Below are positions 51,964-61,132 of a stretch of 64,000 nt of DNA, piece by piece. Origin of the DNA: Halosimplex pelagicum (GTDB taxonomy: Archaea > Halobacteriota > Halobacteria > Halobacteriales > Haloarculaceae). A model generated the notes under the pieces. It was not told the DNA's origin. It made no database searches and saw only the letters and a list, made by a program, of their open reading frames with translations. Numbering within the stretch: the first letter of the stretch is position 1; every line of letters begins with the position of its first letter. Both the position numbers and the translations under genes were made by a program. The DNA lies in contig NZ_CP058909.1 in NCBI RefSeq assembly GCF_013415905.1, positions 1,736,001-1,800,000 of the forward strand. The letters are read 5' to 3'.

Positions 51964-52163
51964 GGCGTCGCTCGCGGTCCCCTCGGCGCGCTCTCCCCGA
52001 TCCGACTCCCTCGAATCGCCCCCCTCCCGTCGGGTAGTTCCCACGCCGTAGAAATCCGCGGAGGGGGTTAATGCGTGGGCGCGGTACCGACACGTGAGCG
52101 CGGCGAGCCGTGGCCGGTCGGAGACGACCGGTTCGCCGGCCCGCCAGGGACACCACCACAGCT

Positions 52164-53273
52164 ATGGACACCGAAACGCGGCTGACGGTACGGGACTTGG
52201 AGAAGGGGTTCGGCAGCGAGTTCCGCCTCTCGGGGGTCGACGTGACGGTCCAGCCCGACGAGATCGTGGCTCTGCTCGGCCCGAGCGGCTGCGGCAAGAC
52301 GACGGTCCTCCGGTGTGTCGCCGGCGTCGAGACCCCCGACGGCGGCGAGATCGCCGTCGACGGCGAGCCGGTCTTCGACGGGACCACGTCGCTGCCGCCC
52401 GAGCGGCGCGACCTGGGAATGGTCTACCAGAACTACGCGATCTGGCCCCACAAGACCGTCTCCGAGAACGTCGTCTTCCCGCTCGAACACGCGACCGACG
52501 TGCCGAGCGACGAGTACGACGAGCGCGTCGTGGAGGTGCTCGAGTTGATGGAGATCGCGGACCTCGCGGAGTCGCCGGCGACCGACCTCAGCGGCGGCCA
52601 GCAACAGCGGACCGCGCTCGCGCGCGCGATCGTCCACGACCCCGGACTCCTGCTGCTGGACGAGCCGCTGAGCAACCTCGACAAGGAGCTGCGCAAGCAC
52701 ATGCGCTACGAGCTCCAGCGGCTGCAACACGAACTCGGGCTCAGCGTGCTGTACGTGACTCACGACCAGCAGGAGGCCTTCTACCTGGCCGACCGGGTGC
52801 TCGTGATGAACGACGGGGCGGTCGTCGAGCGCGGCGAGCCCGAGGCGCTGTATCGGCGGCCCGACTCGCCCTTTACCCGGCAGTTCGTCGGCGTCCGGAA
52901 CCGGTTCACTGGGACGACCGAGTCCGACGGCGACGGCGAACGGGTCGTCCGGACGGGGTTCGTCGACTTCCCGCTGGGTAACGTCGACTACGTGGGCAAC
53001 GGCGGCGAGACGGACGACGTCGAGTGTTTCCTCCGCCCCGACGACGTCCAGATCGGCCAGTTCGCCGGCGAGGTCGACGGGCGTATCGAGCTGTCCGGAA
53101 CCGTCGTCGCCGAGGGGATCATCGGCGACCGCTACGAGCTGACGGTCCGGGTCGACGACACCGACGCGACGCTGGTCGTCCACACCGAGAACTACCGGCA
53201 GTTCGACCGCGGCGACGGGATCAACCTCCAGTTCCAGCCCAAGGCCCTGCAGGTCTACGAGGTCGAGGCCTGA
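52164..53273 (+). CDS. ABC transporter ATP-binding protein (Fe3+/spermidine type)
   Basis: 369 aa from the ATG at 52164. Walker A GPSGCGKTT, Q-loop MVYQNYAIWPHKT, signature LSGGQQQR, Walker B LLLLDEPLSNLD, H-loop YVTHDQQEAF. The C-terminal about 130 residues form a TOBE-type regulatory domain (FLRPDDVQIGQF, ELSGTVVAEGIIGDRYELTV). Energises the importer encoded just upstream. It is the only ABC ATPase in the window and its TOBE/FbpC style does not match FecCD-type systems. Confidence 0.93.
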   Translation: MDTETRLTVRDLEKGFGSEFRLSGVDVTVQPDEIVALLGPSGCGKTTVLRCVAGVETPDGGEIAVDGEPVFDGTTSLPPERRDLGMVYQNYAIWPHKTVSENVVFPLEHATDVPSDEYDERVVEVLELMEIADLAESPATDLSGGQQQRTALARAIVHDPGLLLLDEPLSNLDKELRKHMRYELQRLQHELGLSVLYVTHDQQEAFYLADRVLVMNDGAVVERGEPEALYRRPDSPFTRQFVGVRNRFTGTTESDGDGERVVRTGFVDFPLGNVDYVGNGGETDDVECFLRPDDVQIGQFAGEVDGRIELSGTVVAEGIIGDRYELTVRVDDTDATLVVHTENYRQFDRGDGINLQFQPKALQVYEVEA

Positions 53274-53317
53274 CCGGCGGCTGGAGCGCGCCGGCCGAAC
53301 CGAGTGACTCGACCGCG

Positions 53318-54316
53318 TCAGGTCCGCGCGACCGAGCAGTCGGCGAACAGGTCGTCGAGGTCGTACCGCCCGGGGATCAGCCCCTGGTGTTCGGCGTACT
53401 CCTGGAACTTCTCCAGCTCGGGGACGGTGCGGTCGGTCAGGCCGTACTCCCAGGCGTCGTCGCCGAGGACCCGGTCCTGTTCGACGAGGTGGAGGTGCGC
53501 CCAGGTGTTGGTCGTGTGCGTGCTGGGGCTCAGGTTCGCCTCCAGCGCGTCGTCGCGGGCCTCGCGGAAGGCGTCGAACAGCGAGACGGCGAGCCACGGG
53601 TGTTCGTCGAGCAGTTCGTCGCGGACGGCGACGGTATGCATGATCGGGTGGATCCCGGTGTCGCGGTAGTACTCGCGCTCGGTCTCGACGGGGTCGTCGA
53701 ACATGAGCGCGGCGTCGTCGGACTCGACGACGCTGTGGAACATGGCGTTGGCCGGCTCCATCGCGGCGACGAGGTCGCCGTCGAAGAACATCGCCCGCAG
53801 GTCATCGGGGTCGACCATCGCCTCGCCGCCCTGCTCGCCCGGCACCGTCCGGATGTCGTAGCGGTCGGGGATATCGACCGGCACGTCGTCCTCCTTGCGA
53901 CGATACCAGGTCACCTCGGAGAGGTCGAGCCCGTAGCGCTCGCGGGCGATGCCGCGCATCCACACGTCGCGGGTGGTCTGCCAGGACTGGACGCCCACCC
54001 GCTCGCCCGCCAGGTCCGACGGGTCCTCGATGCCGGCGTCGGTCCGGCGGTAGCAGAACGACTGGGGGAACTTCTTGCAGGGGAAGACGGGGATAGCGGT
54101 GAAGGGGTACTCCTCCGGCCGTTCGCGCGATGAGAGGTACGACGCCAGCGACACCTCGCACACGTCGAAGTCGCCCCGTTCGAAGAACCGCCGGTGACGC
54201 CGCGGGGGGTACTCGGCGATGACGGTGGCGTCGACGCCGTCCGGTTCGACCGCGCCCGTCAGCAGCGACCGCGTCAGGTCGCGCGTCCAGCAGGCGACCG
54301 ACAGGTCCAGTGCCAT
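53318..54316 (-). CDS. 4,5-dihydroxyphthalate-decarboxylase-like protein
   Basis: 332 aa from the ATG at 54316. No signal peptide, so cytoplasmic. Periplasmic-binding-protein-like fold used by the 4,5-dihydroxyphthalate decarboxylase family: MALDLSVACWTRDLTRSLLT, FDVCEVSLASYLSSR, YPFTAIPVFPCKKFPQSFCY, VGVQSWQTTRDVWMRGIARE, TGIHPIMHTVAVRDELLDEH. Last gene of the minus-strand series. A paralog at 58541-59512 shares the same landmarks. Substrate is unknown; an aromatic or heterocyclic carboxylate is expected. Confidence 0.78.
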   Translation of the reverse strand: MALDLSVACWTRDLTRSLLTGAVEPDGVDATVIAEYPPRRHRRFFERGDFDVCEVSLASYLSSRERPEEYPFTAIPVFPCKKFPQSFCYRRTDAGIEDPSDLAGERVGVQSWQTTRDVWMRGIARERYGLDLSEVTWYRRKEDDVPVDIPDRYDIRTVPGEQGGEAMVDPDDLRAMFFDGDLVAAMEPANAMFHSVVESDDAALMFDDPVETEREYYRDTGIHPIMHTVAVRDELLDEHPWLAVSLFDAFREARDDALEANLSPSTHTTNTWAHLHLVEQDRVLGDDAWEYGLTDRTVPELEKFQEYAEHQGLIPGRYDLDDLFADCSVART

Positions 54317-54411
54317 ACCTGGACCGTCGCGCGTCGCGGCCGTAAGCCCGGTCGAACGGCCCAGCTGACGGGACGCGACGCAACGCTTAACCGGGTGAAT
54401 CCGGACCGCGG

Positions 54412-54885
54412 TCACTCCGCCTCGCCGACTCGACGCTCCGCGACCGCTTCGACGGCGTCGAGGATCTTCTCGTAGCCGGTACAGCGACAGACGTTGCCGG
54501 CGAGAGCCGACCGGATCGCCTCGCGGTCGGCGTCGGGGTCGTCGTCGAGGTAGGCCAGCGCCGACAGCACGAACCCCGGCGTGCAGTAGCCACACTGCAG
54601 GGCGCTGTGGGCCTCGAAGGCGTCCTGGACCTCGCGGCCGAAGCTCCCGTCGGCGACCCCCTCGACGGTCGTGACCGAGCGGCCGTCGACCTTCGCGGCC
54701 ATGACCAGACAGGCCTTCACCGCGTCGCCGCCGAGCAGGACGGTGCAGGCGCCGCAGCGGCCGCCGTCGCAGCCGGCCTTGACGCTCAGGGCGTCGCAGT
54801 CCTCGCGGAGCAGTTCGCGCAGCGACCGGTCGGGCGGCGTCTCGACGGTCCGCTCCTCACCGTCGAGGTCGAAGGTGACTCTCAC
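54412..54885 (-). CDS. Molybdenum hydroxylase 2Fe-2S subunit (CoxS-like)
   Basis: 157 aa from a GTG at 54885 overlapping the FAD-subunit stop by 4 nt. Plant-type 2Fe-2S cluster ligands at about Cys39, Cys44, Cys47, Cys59 (AGCDGGRCGACTVLLGGDAV) and a second cluster at Cys98, Cys101, Cys133, Cys135 (QCGYCTPGF, NVCRCTGY). Transfers electrons between molybdenum and FAD sites in the cytoplasm. The two subunits upstream complete the enzyme. Confidence 0.93.
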   Translation of the reverse strand: MRVTFDLDGEERTVETPPDRSLRELLREDCDALSVKAGCDGGRCGACTVLLGGDAVKACLVMAAKVDGRSVTTVEGVADGSFGREVQDAFEAHSALQCGYCTPGFVLSALAYLDDDPDADREAIRSALAGNVCRCTGYEKILDAVEAVAERRVGEAE

Positions 54886-55796
54886 GGCGATCCCCCCGCG
54901 CGGCCGAGCGCGCTCAGCAGGCTCCGCTCGACGAGCGTCGCGGCCAGCCGTCGCTTGTACGCGGCCGAGCCCGCCTCGTCGTCGATCGGATCGATGTCCT
55001 CGGGGACGCGCTCGCTCGCGGCCGTGACGGCCTCGGCGGTCGCCGGGCCACCCACGAGGTCGTTCTCGACCGCGTGCGCGCGAACGGGCGTGTCCGCGAC
55101 CGCCGAACAGGCGACGCGGACACGTTCGACCGTGTCGTCGGCGAGGGTCACGACCGCGGCGACGCCGGCGGTCGCCCGGCCCGATCCGGCGGCGGCGTGG
55201 CGCTCGTAGGCCGAGCCCGTGCGGTCCGGGTCGAGCCGGTCGAAGGTCACCCCAGTCACGAGTTCGTGCTCGCGGCGGTCCGTGCGGAGGTGGCCGACGA
55301 GGAACTCCCCGAGCGGGACGCACCGGCGGTCGTCCGGGCCCGCCAGTCGCACTTCGGCGTCGAGCGCGCGCAGCGGCGCGAGCAGGTCGAACGTCGGGTC
55401 GCCGTGGGCGACGGCGCCGCCGACGGTCCCGAGGCTCCGTACCTGTCGGTCGGCGACCACCGAGCAGGCCTCGTCCAGCGCGGCGACGCGGTCGCTCAGG
55501 TCGTGACGGCCCAGACCGGCGTAGGTTGTCGTCGCGCCGACGGTCGCGCGGTCGCCGTCGACCGAGACGCCCGACAGCGCTGGGACCGCGCTCACGTCGA
55601 CGAACGCGTCGGCGTCGACGAGTCCCTGGCGGACCAGCGGCATCAGCGTCTGCCCGCCGGCGACCACGCGGGCGCGGCCGTCGGCGTCCCGCAGGCGTCG
55701 ACACGCCGCCGCGACTGACTCCGGCCGGTAGTACTCCGCTTCGGTCTCGCCGGCCACGTCGCCGGCCCGTTCAGTCACCGTCATCGCCTCCGTCAC
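54882..55796 (-). CDS. Molybdenum hydroxylase FAD-binding subunit (CoxM-like)
   Basis: 304 aa (an in-frame ATG four codons later is also possible). FAD motifs VVAGGQTLMPLVRQGLVD and GATTTYAGLG, and the TVGGAVAHGDPTFDLLAPL stretch, then CO-dehydrogenase flavoprotein C-terminal domain. Accepts electrons from the CoxS-like subunit. Overlaps the large subunit by 26 nt and the small subunit by 4 nt. Confidence 0.92.
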   Translation of the reverse strand: MTEAMTVTERAGDVAGETEAEYYRPESVAAACRRLRDADGRARVVAGGQTLMPLVRQGLVDADAFVDVSAVPALSGVSVDGDRATVGATTTYAGLGRHDLSDRVAALDEACSVVADRQVRSLGTVGGAVAHGDPTFDLLAPLRALDAEVRLAGPDDRRCVPLGEFLVGHLRTDRREHELVTGVTFDRLDPDRTGSAYERHAAAGSGRATAGVAAVVTLADDTVERVRVACSAVADTPVRAHAVENDLVGGPATAEAVTAASERVPEDIDPIDDEAGSAAYKRRLAATLVERSLLSALGRAGGSP

Positions 55797-57978
55797 CGCC
55801 CGTACCTCCGCCGAGCGCCAAGAGCACGTCCCCGTCGCGGACCGGCGCCGCGGTGAACCGCTCGCCGACGGCGTCCCGTATCGCGTTGGTGATCGCGGGC
55901 GCGACGGGCGTGATCGACGGCGTGCCGACGCCCTTCGCGCCGTACGGGCCCGACGCCTCCTCGGACTCGACGATCTCGCAGGCCAGCCGGTCGGGCATCT
56001 CGGCGGGCGAGCTCACCGGGTAGCCGGCGAGCGTCGCGTCGGTCGGAACGCCCCCTTCGAGCCGCAGCTCGGAGGTGAGCGCGAACTCGACCCCGTGCCC
56101 GACGGCGCCCTCGATCTGGCCCTCGACGAGCGTCGGATTGATCGCGTAGCCCACGTCCTGGGCGGCGACGTAGGCGGTCACGTCGACCGCGCCGGTACCG
56201 GTGTCGACGGCGACCTCGGCGAAGTGGACGCCGTACGCGAGTGGTGCGGTGTCGGTCTCCGCGCGGCCGGTGACGGCGACCGGTTCGAGGAGTTCGTCGA
56301 CCCCGTCCACCCCACGCGCCTGCAGTCGTTCGCCGAGCGCGTCGGCGCCGTCGCGGATGGCCGCGCCGACGAGGTAGGTCGTCCGGTTGGCGACCGAGCC
56401 GTACTTGTCGTCGACGGGGTCGTCGGGGTCGTACCCCTCGACGGTCACGCGGTCGAGGGGGAGTCCGGTCGCCTCGGCGGCGATCTGGGCGAGCGCGGTC
56501 GCGGCGCCCTGTCCCACGTCGATGGCGCCCGTGCGGACGAACAGCGACCCGTCGGGCGCGAGGGTCAGCCGCGCCTCGGCGTAGTCGTCGTTGTTCCCGG
56601 CGGCAGGCGTCGTGATCTGCCCGCCCGCGGCGACGCCCCACCCGTAGACGACGTTCCCGTCACTTCCTCCGTCGTCGCCCTCCCGTAGCTCCTCGAACCG
56701 CGCCCGCCCGCGGTCGAGACACTCGCGGAGGCCGCAACTGCTCACCGGGGCGTCGGCGTGGGGTCGGTCGTCGCCCTCGGCGACCCAATTCTCTCGACGG
56801 AAGGCGACCGGGTCGAACCCCGCTTGCCGAGCCAGTTCGTCGAGATGGGACTCCAGCGCCCACGTGACCTGCGTGACGCCGATGCCGCGGTACTCGCCGG
56901 CGGGCGGGTTGTTCGTGAACGCCGAGACGCCCTCGAAGCGGTAGTTGTCGACGGCGTAGGCGTCCAGCGGCCGGCCGCGGCAGGCGCTCAGGACGACGTG
57001 GCCGACGCCGTTGGGGTACGGGCCGGTGTCGGCGACGGCGTCGACGGCGAGCGCGGTGAGCCGGCCGTCGTCGGTCGCCCCCGCCTTCAGGTCGAGGTGG
57101 GTCGCGTGGCGCGACTCGGCGGCCGAGAACTCCGTCTCGCGGTCGAACTCGAGGCGGACGGGCCGGCCCGCCTCCCGTGCGAGCGCGGCGGCGACCGGTT
57201 CGAGGGTGAGCTTGGCCAGCGACCGGCCGCCGAAGCTCGACCCCGCGGTCGGGGGCCGTTCGATCGCGACCTCGCTGCCGTCGAACAGCCGTTCGAGCGT
57301 CTTCTCGGCGTGGCCGCGGTTACCGATCGTCGCGGTCACGCGGAGGTCGTCGCCGTCCCACTCCGCGACCGCGCAGTGGCGGTCGAGGTTGCAGTGGGTG
57401 ACCCGCGGCGTCCGGTAGGACGCCTCGTGGACGTGGTCGGCGGCCGCGAACGCGGCGTCGGGTTCGCCCAGTTCGAGCGCGTGGTAGTCGTCGACGTTCC
57501 GGTCGTAGTCGGGGTTGTCGACGCGGACGGGGTGGCGGTCAGGCTGGCCGAACGCGGGGTCGTCCTGTACGAGGGGCGCGTCGGCGCGGACGCTCTCGCG
57601 GGGGTCGTGGACCGACTCCAAGGGGTCCAGATCGTACTCGATGGCCTCTCTCGCGGCGTCGACGGCCGCGGGCGTCTCGGCGGCGACGGCGGCGACGGCG
57701 TCGCCGTAGTGGCGGACGCGGTCGTCGAACCCCCTCGGGAGGTCCCAGCGGGGGACGACGGCGGCCACGTCGTCCATCGCGGCGGCCGCCCCGGTATCGA
57801 GTCGCGCGATCTCGGCGTGGGGGACCTGCGACCGGACGACGCCCGCCGCGAGGGCGTCGGGGTATGCCACGTCGGTCGCGTAGCGGGCCCGCCCGCGGAC
57901 CTTCGCCCGGGCGTCCTTGCGCGGGGCGGATTCGCCGACCGCGGACGCCGCTCCCTGCTCGGACCGTCCGGGCGTCAC
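55771..57978 (-). CDS. Molybdenum hydroxylase molybdopterin-binding subunit (CoxL/XDH-like), catalytic Glu replaced
   Basis: 735 aa from a GTG at 57978 overlapping the CoxG-like stop. Family segments: ARAKVRGRARYATDVAYPDA, TAGSSFGGRSLAKLTLEPVA, FTNNPPAGEYRGIGVTQVTW, AIDVGQGAATALAQIAAEAT. In the C-terminal active-site motif, relatives carry GAKGVGE-P; here it reads GPYGAKGVGTPSITPVAPA, so Thr stands where the catalytic Glu should be. The enzyme may therefore use another base, or act on an unusual substrate. It binds the molybdopterin cofactor and hydroxylates a carbon of an aromatic/heterocyclic compound. Confidence 0.9.
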   Translation of the reverse strand: MTPGRSEQGAASAVGESAPRKDARAKVRGRARYATDVAYPDALAAGVVRSQVPHAEIARLDTGAAAAMDDVAAVVPRWDLPRGFDDRVRHYGDAVAAVAAETPAAVDAAREAIEYDLDPLESVHDPRESVRADAPLVQDDPAFGQPDRHPVRVDNPDYDRNVDDYHALELGEPDAAFAAADHVHEASYRTPRVTHCNLDRHCAVAEWDGDDLRVTATIGNRGHAEKTLERLFDGSEVAIERPPTAGSSFGGRSLAKLTLEPVAAALAREAGRPVRLEFDRETEFSAAESRHATHLDLKAGATDDGRLTALAVDAVADTGPYPNGVGHVVLSACRGRPLDAYAVDNYRFEGVSAFTNNPPAGEYRGIGVTQVTWALESHLDELARQAGFDPVAFRRENWVAEGDDRPHADAPVSSCGLRECLDRGRARFEELREGDDGGSDGNVVYGWGVAAGGQITTPAAGNNDDYAEARLTLAPDGSLFVRTGAIDVGQGAATALAQIAAEATGLPLDRVTVEGYDPDDPVDDKYGSVANRTTYLVGAAIRDGADALGERLQARGVDGVDELLEPVAVTGRAETDTAPLAYGVHFAEVAVDTGTGAVDVTAYVAAQDVGYAINPTLVEGQIEGAVGHGVEFALTSELRLEGGVPTDATLAGYPVSSPAEMPDRLACEIVESEEASGPYGAKGVGTPSITPVAPAITNAIRDAVGERFTAAPVRDGDVLLALGGGTGGDGGDDGD

Positions 57979-58424
57979 GCGCGGGCCTCCACGCGGTCGA
58001 CGAGGTTCTCGAAGTACGTCTCGACGTTGGCCCGGACCTGCCGGCGGAGGACTCGCGACCCCATCGTCGCGAGTCGCCCGGTGAACGTCACCGCCACGTC
58101 GTAGGCCAACTCGGTCGACCCGCCCTCGTCGGTCAGCGTCACCGTCACGTCGGCGTCCATGCGGCTCCCGGTCCGCGAATCCGTTCCGGTGCCGGTGAAG
58201 CGGAGCCACTCGGGTCGGTCGCGCTCCTCGATCCGAACTTCACCTTCGAGCGCCACGTCGATCCCGGTGATCCGCTGGCGGATCTCCCCCTCGTAGCGGT
58301 CCTCGGAGACCCGCGCGATCTCCTCGGCGCCCATGACGCAGGCGGCCAACACGGCCGGGTCGGTGATCAGGTCCCAGGTCGCCGCCCTGTCGACCGGGAC
58401 CGTCTCCGTTCCCTCGAACTCCAT
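57975..58424 (-). CDS. CoxG-like SRPBCC protein of the hydroxylase operon
   Basis: 149 aa. SRPBCC fold: MEFEGTETVPVDRAATWDLI, DRYEGEIRQRITGIDVALEG, LAYDVAVTFTGRLATMGSRV, and RANVETYFENLVDRVE at the end. Directly upstream of the large hydroxylase subunit, overlapping by 4 nt. Known CoxG roles are assembly or membrane recruitment of the hydroxylase. Confidence 0.88.
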   Translation of the reverse strand: MEFEGTETVPVDRAATWDLITDPAVLAACVMGAEEIARVSEDRYEGEIRQRITGIDVALEGEVRIEERDRPEWLRFTGTGTDSRTGSRMDADVTVTLTDEGGSTELAYDVAVTFTGRLATMGSRVLRRQVRANVETYFENLVDRVEARA

Positions 58425-58540
58425 ACTCGAAGCGTCGGTACGACCGGCATAAACTCCCGGCGGCGAATCCCGCCGAGTGGGAGCGCGGCGCGGAGTCGCG
58501 CCCGACGCGCCGGTTCCAGCGCCCGGCCGCGTCGGACGAG

Positions 58541-59512
58541 TTAGGCGTAGTAGTCGGTGTCGAGGTGGTCGGTCGCGAACAGGTCGCCGACGTCGTAGCG
58601 CTCGGCGGCGACGCCCTGGTCGTGAGCGTAGCCGGCGAGCGTCTCAACGGCGGTGACGTTGGCCTCGGTGAGTCCGTACTCCCAGGGGTCCTCGCCCAGC
58701 ACCGTCCGCTGTTCATCGGCGTACACGTCCGCCCACACGAGCGGGAGTTCGCGCGGACGCTCCAGCGCCGACAGGCCGATCTCCTTGGAGCGCTCGAAGG
58801 CGTCGTACAGCGGCTGGACGACCCAGGGGTGCTCGTCGAGGATCTCGTCGCGGACGACGACCGCGTGCATGACCGGGAAGATACCTGTCTCTCGGTAGTA
58901 GGTCTGCTCGACGGCCTTCGCGTCGTCGAACAGCCGGCGGGCGTTGGCGATCCCGGCGTCGACCGGGTGGAAGATCGCGTCGATCTCGCCGTGCTCGATC
59001 GTGTCTTCGAGGAGGCCGATCGTCGACCCCTGGTGGCCGACGTACTCCACGTCGAACCGCTCGGGCACGTCGATATCGACGATCTCCGACCCGCCGGCGA
59101 CCCACTCGACGGATTCGAGGTCGAGGCCGTGGCGGTCGGCGAGGATGCCCCGCTGCCAGATCCCCGTCGTCGTCTGCCAGTTGACGATGCCGACGCGGGC
59201 GCCCGCGAGATCCGCGACCGAGTCGATCCCCGCGCCCTCCCGGACGTACATGTACGCGTGGCGGAACTTCCGGAAGGGGAATATCGGGAGGGCGGTGAAG
59301 GGGAACCGATCGGCGTTGCGGCGGGTGGCGAGGTAGGTCCCCATCGACAGCTCGCAGGCGTCGAACTCCAGGTCCCTGACCATCCGGGAGAAGCGGACGG
59401 GGTTGGGGTAGTTGACCGTCGAGAGATTCACGCCCTCCGGTTCGACGCGGCCGTCCCGGAGCGGTTGCGTCCAGGCGTAGGGGTGGACGGCGAGCGACAG
59501 GTCCAGCGCCAT
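58541..59512 (-). CDS. 4,5-dihydroxyphthalate-decarboxylase-like protein
   Basis: 323 aa from the ATG at 59512, overlapping the IPT-protein stop by 3 nt. No signal. Same family as 53318-54316: MALDLSLAVHPYAWTQPLRD, LEFDACELSMGTYLATR, FPFTALPIFPFRKFRHAYMY, VGIVNWQTTTGIWQRGILAD, TGIFPVMHAVVVRDEILDEH. A shared ancestor but diverged ligand residues suggest two related substrates or a heteromeric enzyme. Confidence 0.78.
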   Translation of the reverse strand: MALDLSLAVHPYAWTQPLRDGRVEPEGVNLSTVNYPNPVRFSRMVRDLEFDACELSMGTYLATRRNADRFPFTALPIFPFRKFRHAYMYVREGAGIDSVADLAGARVGIVNWQTTTGIWQRGILADRHGLDLESVEWVAGGSEIVDIDVPERFDVEYVGHQGSTIGLLEDTIEHGEIDAIFHPVDAGIANARRLFDDAKAVEQTYYRETGIFPVMHAVVVRDEILDEHPWVVQPLYDAFERSKEIGLSALERPRELPLVWADVYADEQRTVLGEDPWEYGLTEANVTAVETLAGYAHDQGVAAERYDVGDLFATDHLDTDYYA

Positions 59513-60957
59513 CACTCGGTGACCTCGAAGGCCATGTGCAGGGCGGGCAGCGGCCGGACGGGGTGGTTGTCGAGATACGAGAGGTGCGGCCGCACCTCGA
59601 ACACCGGTTTCTCCTCCTGCATGTCGAAGAGGCTGGGGTAGATATCGATGAAGTGCCAGCCGGGCTCGCCGGCCGCGCGGAGCCGCGCGTGGACGATGCC
59701 CTCCTTGTCGTCGCCGGCGGTGCCACAGACGTAGCCCAGCGGCGTGTTGTCGTAGACGAAGAAGGGGGCGTTCTCGTAGATGGTCCAGCCGATCCCCGAC
59801 AGCTCGATGTCGATCTCCGTGCCGACGGGGCCGCGGACGGGCGCGAACGTCTCGATCGAGGGCTGCATCATGAACCCGGTCACCGCGACCTCGCGGCCGT
59901 CGACGGCGGCGGTGATCGGCCGCGTCGACCCCTCCGCGCGCGGGATCGCGATCTCCGTCTGGAACCCGCCCTCCGAATCGGTCTCGACGGTCGGGAGCAC
60001 GTCCGGTTTGGGCTCGGGGGTGATGGGGATCCCCTTGACGCGGTGGCCCTCGTGGCGGTACCAGATCAGGTCGACCTCCGTCTCGGCCGGGAAGTTCCGG
60101 CCGGTGAGCACGGCGGTCGTCCCGGCCTGGCCGGAGGGCGGGGAGATCTCCAGTTCGGCCTCGGATTCGGCGTCGATCTCGGGGTAGTGGACGCTCATCG
60201 GCTGCTCGTCGAGCAGCGGGTCGACCCAGGCGGTCCGGGGGTCGGCCTCGGGCTCGGTCACCTCGACGGTCCAGACCGACTGGCGGCCGCCCGCGACCGG
60301 GCCGTACGGCGACTGGGTGTTGTTCTGGAGGTACGGGACCCCCTTGTAGTTGCGCCACACCTGGATGACGTGCTCGCCGGGCGGGCCGACCGCGCGGATC
60401 TCCGCGGTGGCGGTCCCGCGGTTCATCACGCCGGTCATAAAGCCGACGTTGCCGTTGTCCCACGAGACCTGGTAGTTGTTCGTGACGACGTTCGGGCCGA
60501 TGCCGTAGCCGGTGATCGTGAACGCCTCGCCCAGCGGCGCCTCGGTGCGGTCGATCTCGAAGTGGGGGGTGACCGAGAACTCGTCGCGCGCGACGACGTT
60601 GCCGTCGCCGTTCTGGACCTGGACCCGGTGGGCACCGCCGTAGTCCCTCGGGACGGTCCAGTCCTCGTCGAAGGCGCCGTCGCCGTCGGTCCTGACGGTC
60701 GCGATGCGGTCGGTCCGGGGCTGGTACTGCGGGCCGACGACCTCGTTGCCCTCCAGGACGCCCCACCGGCCCTCCGTCGAGTTCCACAGCAGCTCGTACT
60801 CCTCGTCGGCCGGGAAGTTGCGGCCCTTCAGGGTGATGTCGTCGCCGACGTACCCCTCCTGGGCGCTCAACACCAGCGTCCCGTCCGAGCCGCTGCCGCG
60901 GCGGTGGCGCTGGAGCGTCTCTTTCAGGTCGCTGGACACTCCGGATTCGTCGTCCAT
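59512..60957 (-). CDS. IPT/Ig-fold multi-domain protein of the catabolic operon
   Basis: 481 aa, no signal peptide and no membrane segment, so apparently cytoplasmic, which is odd for an Ig/IPT-rich protein. Repeated VGDDITLKGRNFPADEEYEL, APLGEAFTITGYGIGPNVV, AGTTAVLTGRNFPAETEVDL and RGPVGTEIDIELSGIGWTIY units define four IPT/TIG-like beta domains. It precedes the decarboxylase-like gene and is co-transcribed by overlap. Possibly a structural scaffold. Function unknown. Confidence 0.65.
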   Translation of the reverse strand: MDDESGVSSDLKETLQRHRRGSGSDGTLVLSAQEGYVGDDITLKGRNFPADEEYELLWNSTEGRWGVLEGNEVVGPQYQPRTDRIATVRTDGDGAFDEDWTVPRDYGGAHRVQVQNGDGNVVARDEFSVTPHFEIDRTEAPLGEAFTITGYGIGPNVVTNNYQVSWDNGNVGFMTGVMNRGTATAEIRAVGPPGEHVIQVWRNYKGVPYLQNNTQSPYGPVAGGRQSVWTVEVTEPEADPRTAWVDPLLDEQPMSVHYPEIDAESEAELEISPPSGQAGTTAVLTGRNFPAETEVDLIWYRHEGHRVKGIPITPEPKPDVLPTVETDSEGGFQTEIAIPRAEGSTRPITAAVDGREVAVTGFMMQPSIETFAPVRGPVGTEIDIELSGIGWTIYENAPFFVYDNTPLGYVCGTAGDDKEGIVHARLRAAGEPGWHFIDIYPSLFDMQEEKPVFEVRPHLSYLDNHPVRPLPALHMAFEVTE

Positions 60958-61132
60958 GTGTGTCCGTTCGCGACTCCCTCGAATACGTCTGTGTCAACTT
61001 CCACGCTGGCGGTGGACACGGCAAGAGTTAAGAGGCGAGCGGCGGCCGCGGTCGCGGTCGGTGGGACGGAGGTTCGCACCGGGTCGCACCCGCGACCCGG
61101 CACGAGAACGGGCGGCGACTCGCGGGCGGGAT

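Noticed and set aside
52164..53273. ATPase for the siderophore permease
   Set aside because: It lies about 46 kb away, is next to its own double permease and is of the FbpC/PotA type with a TOBE domain, not the FecE/BtuD type.
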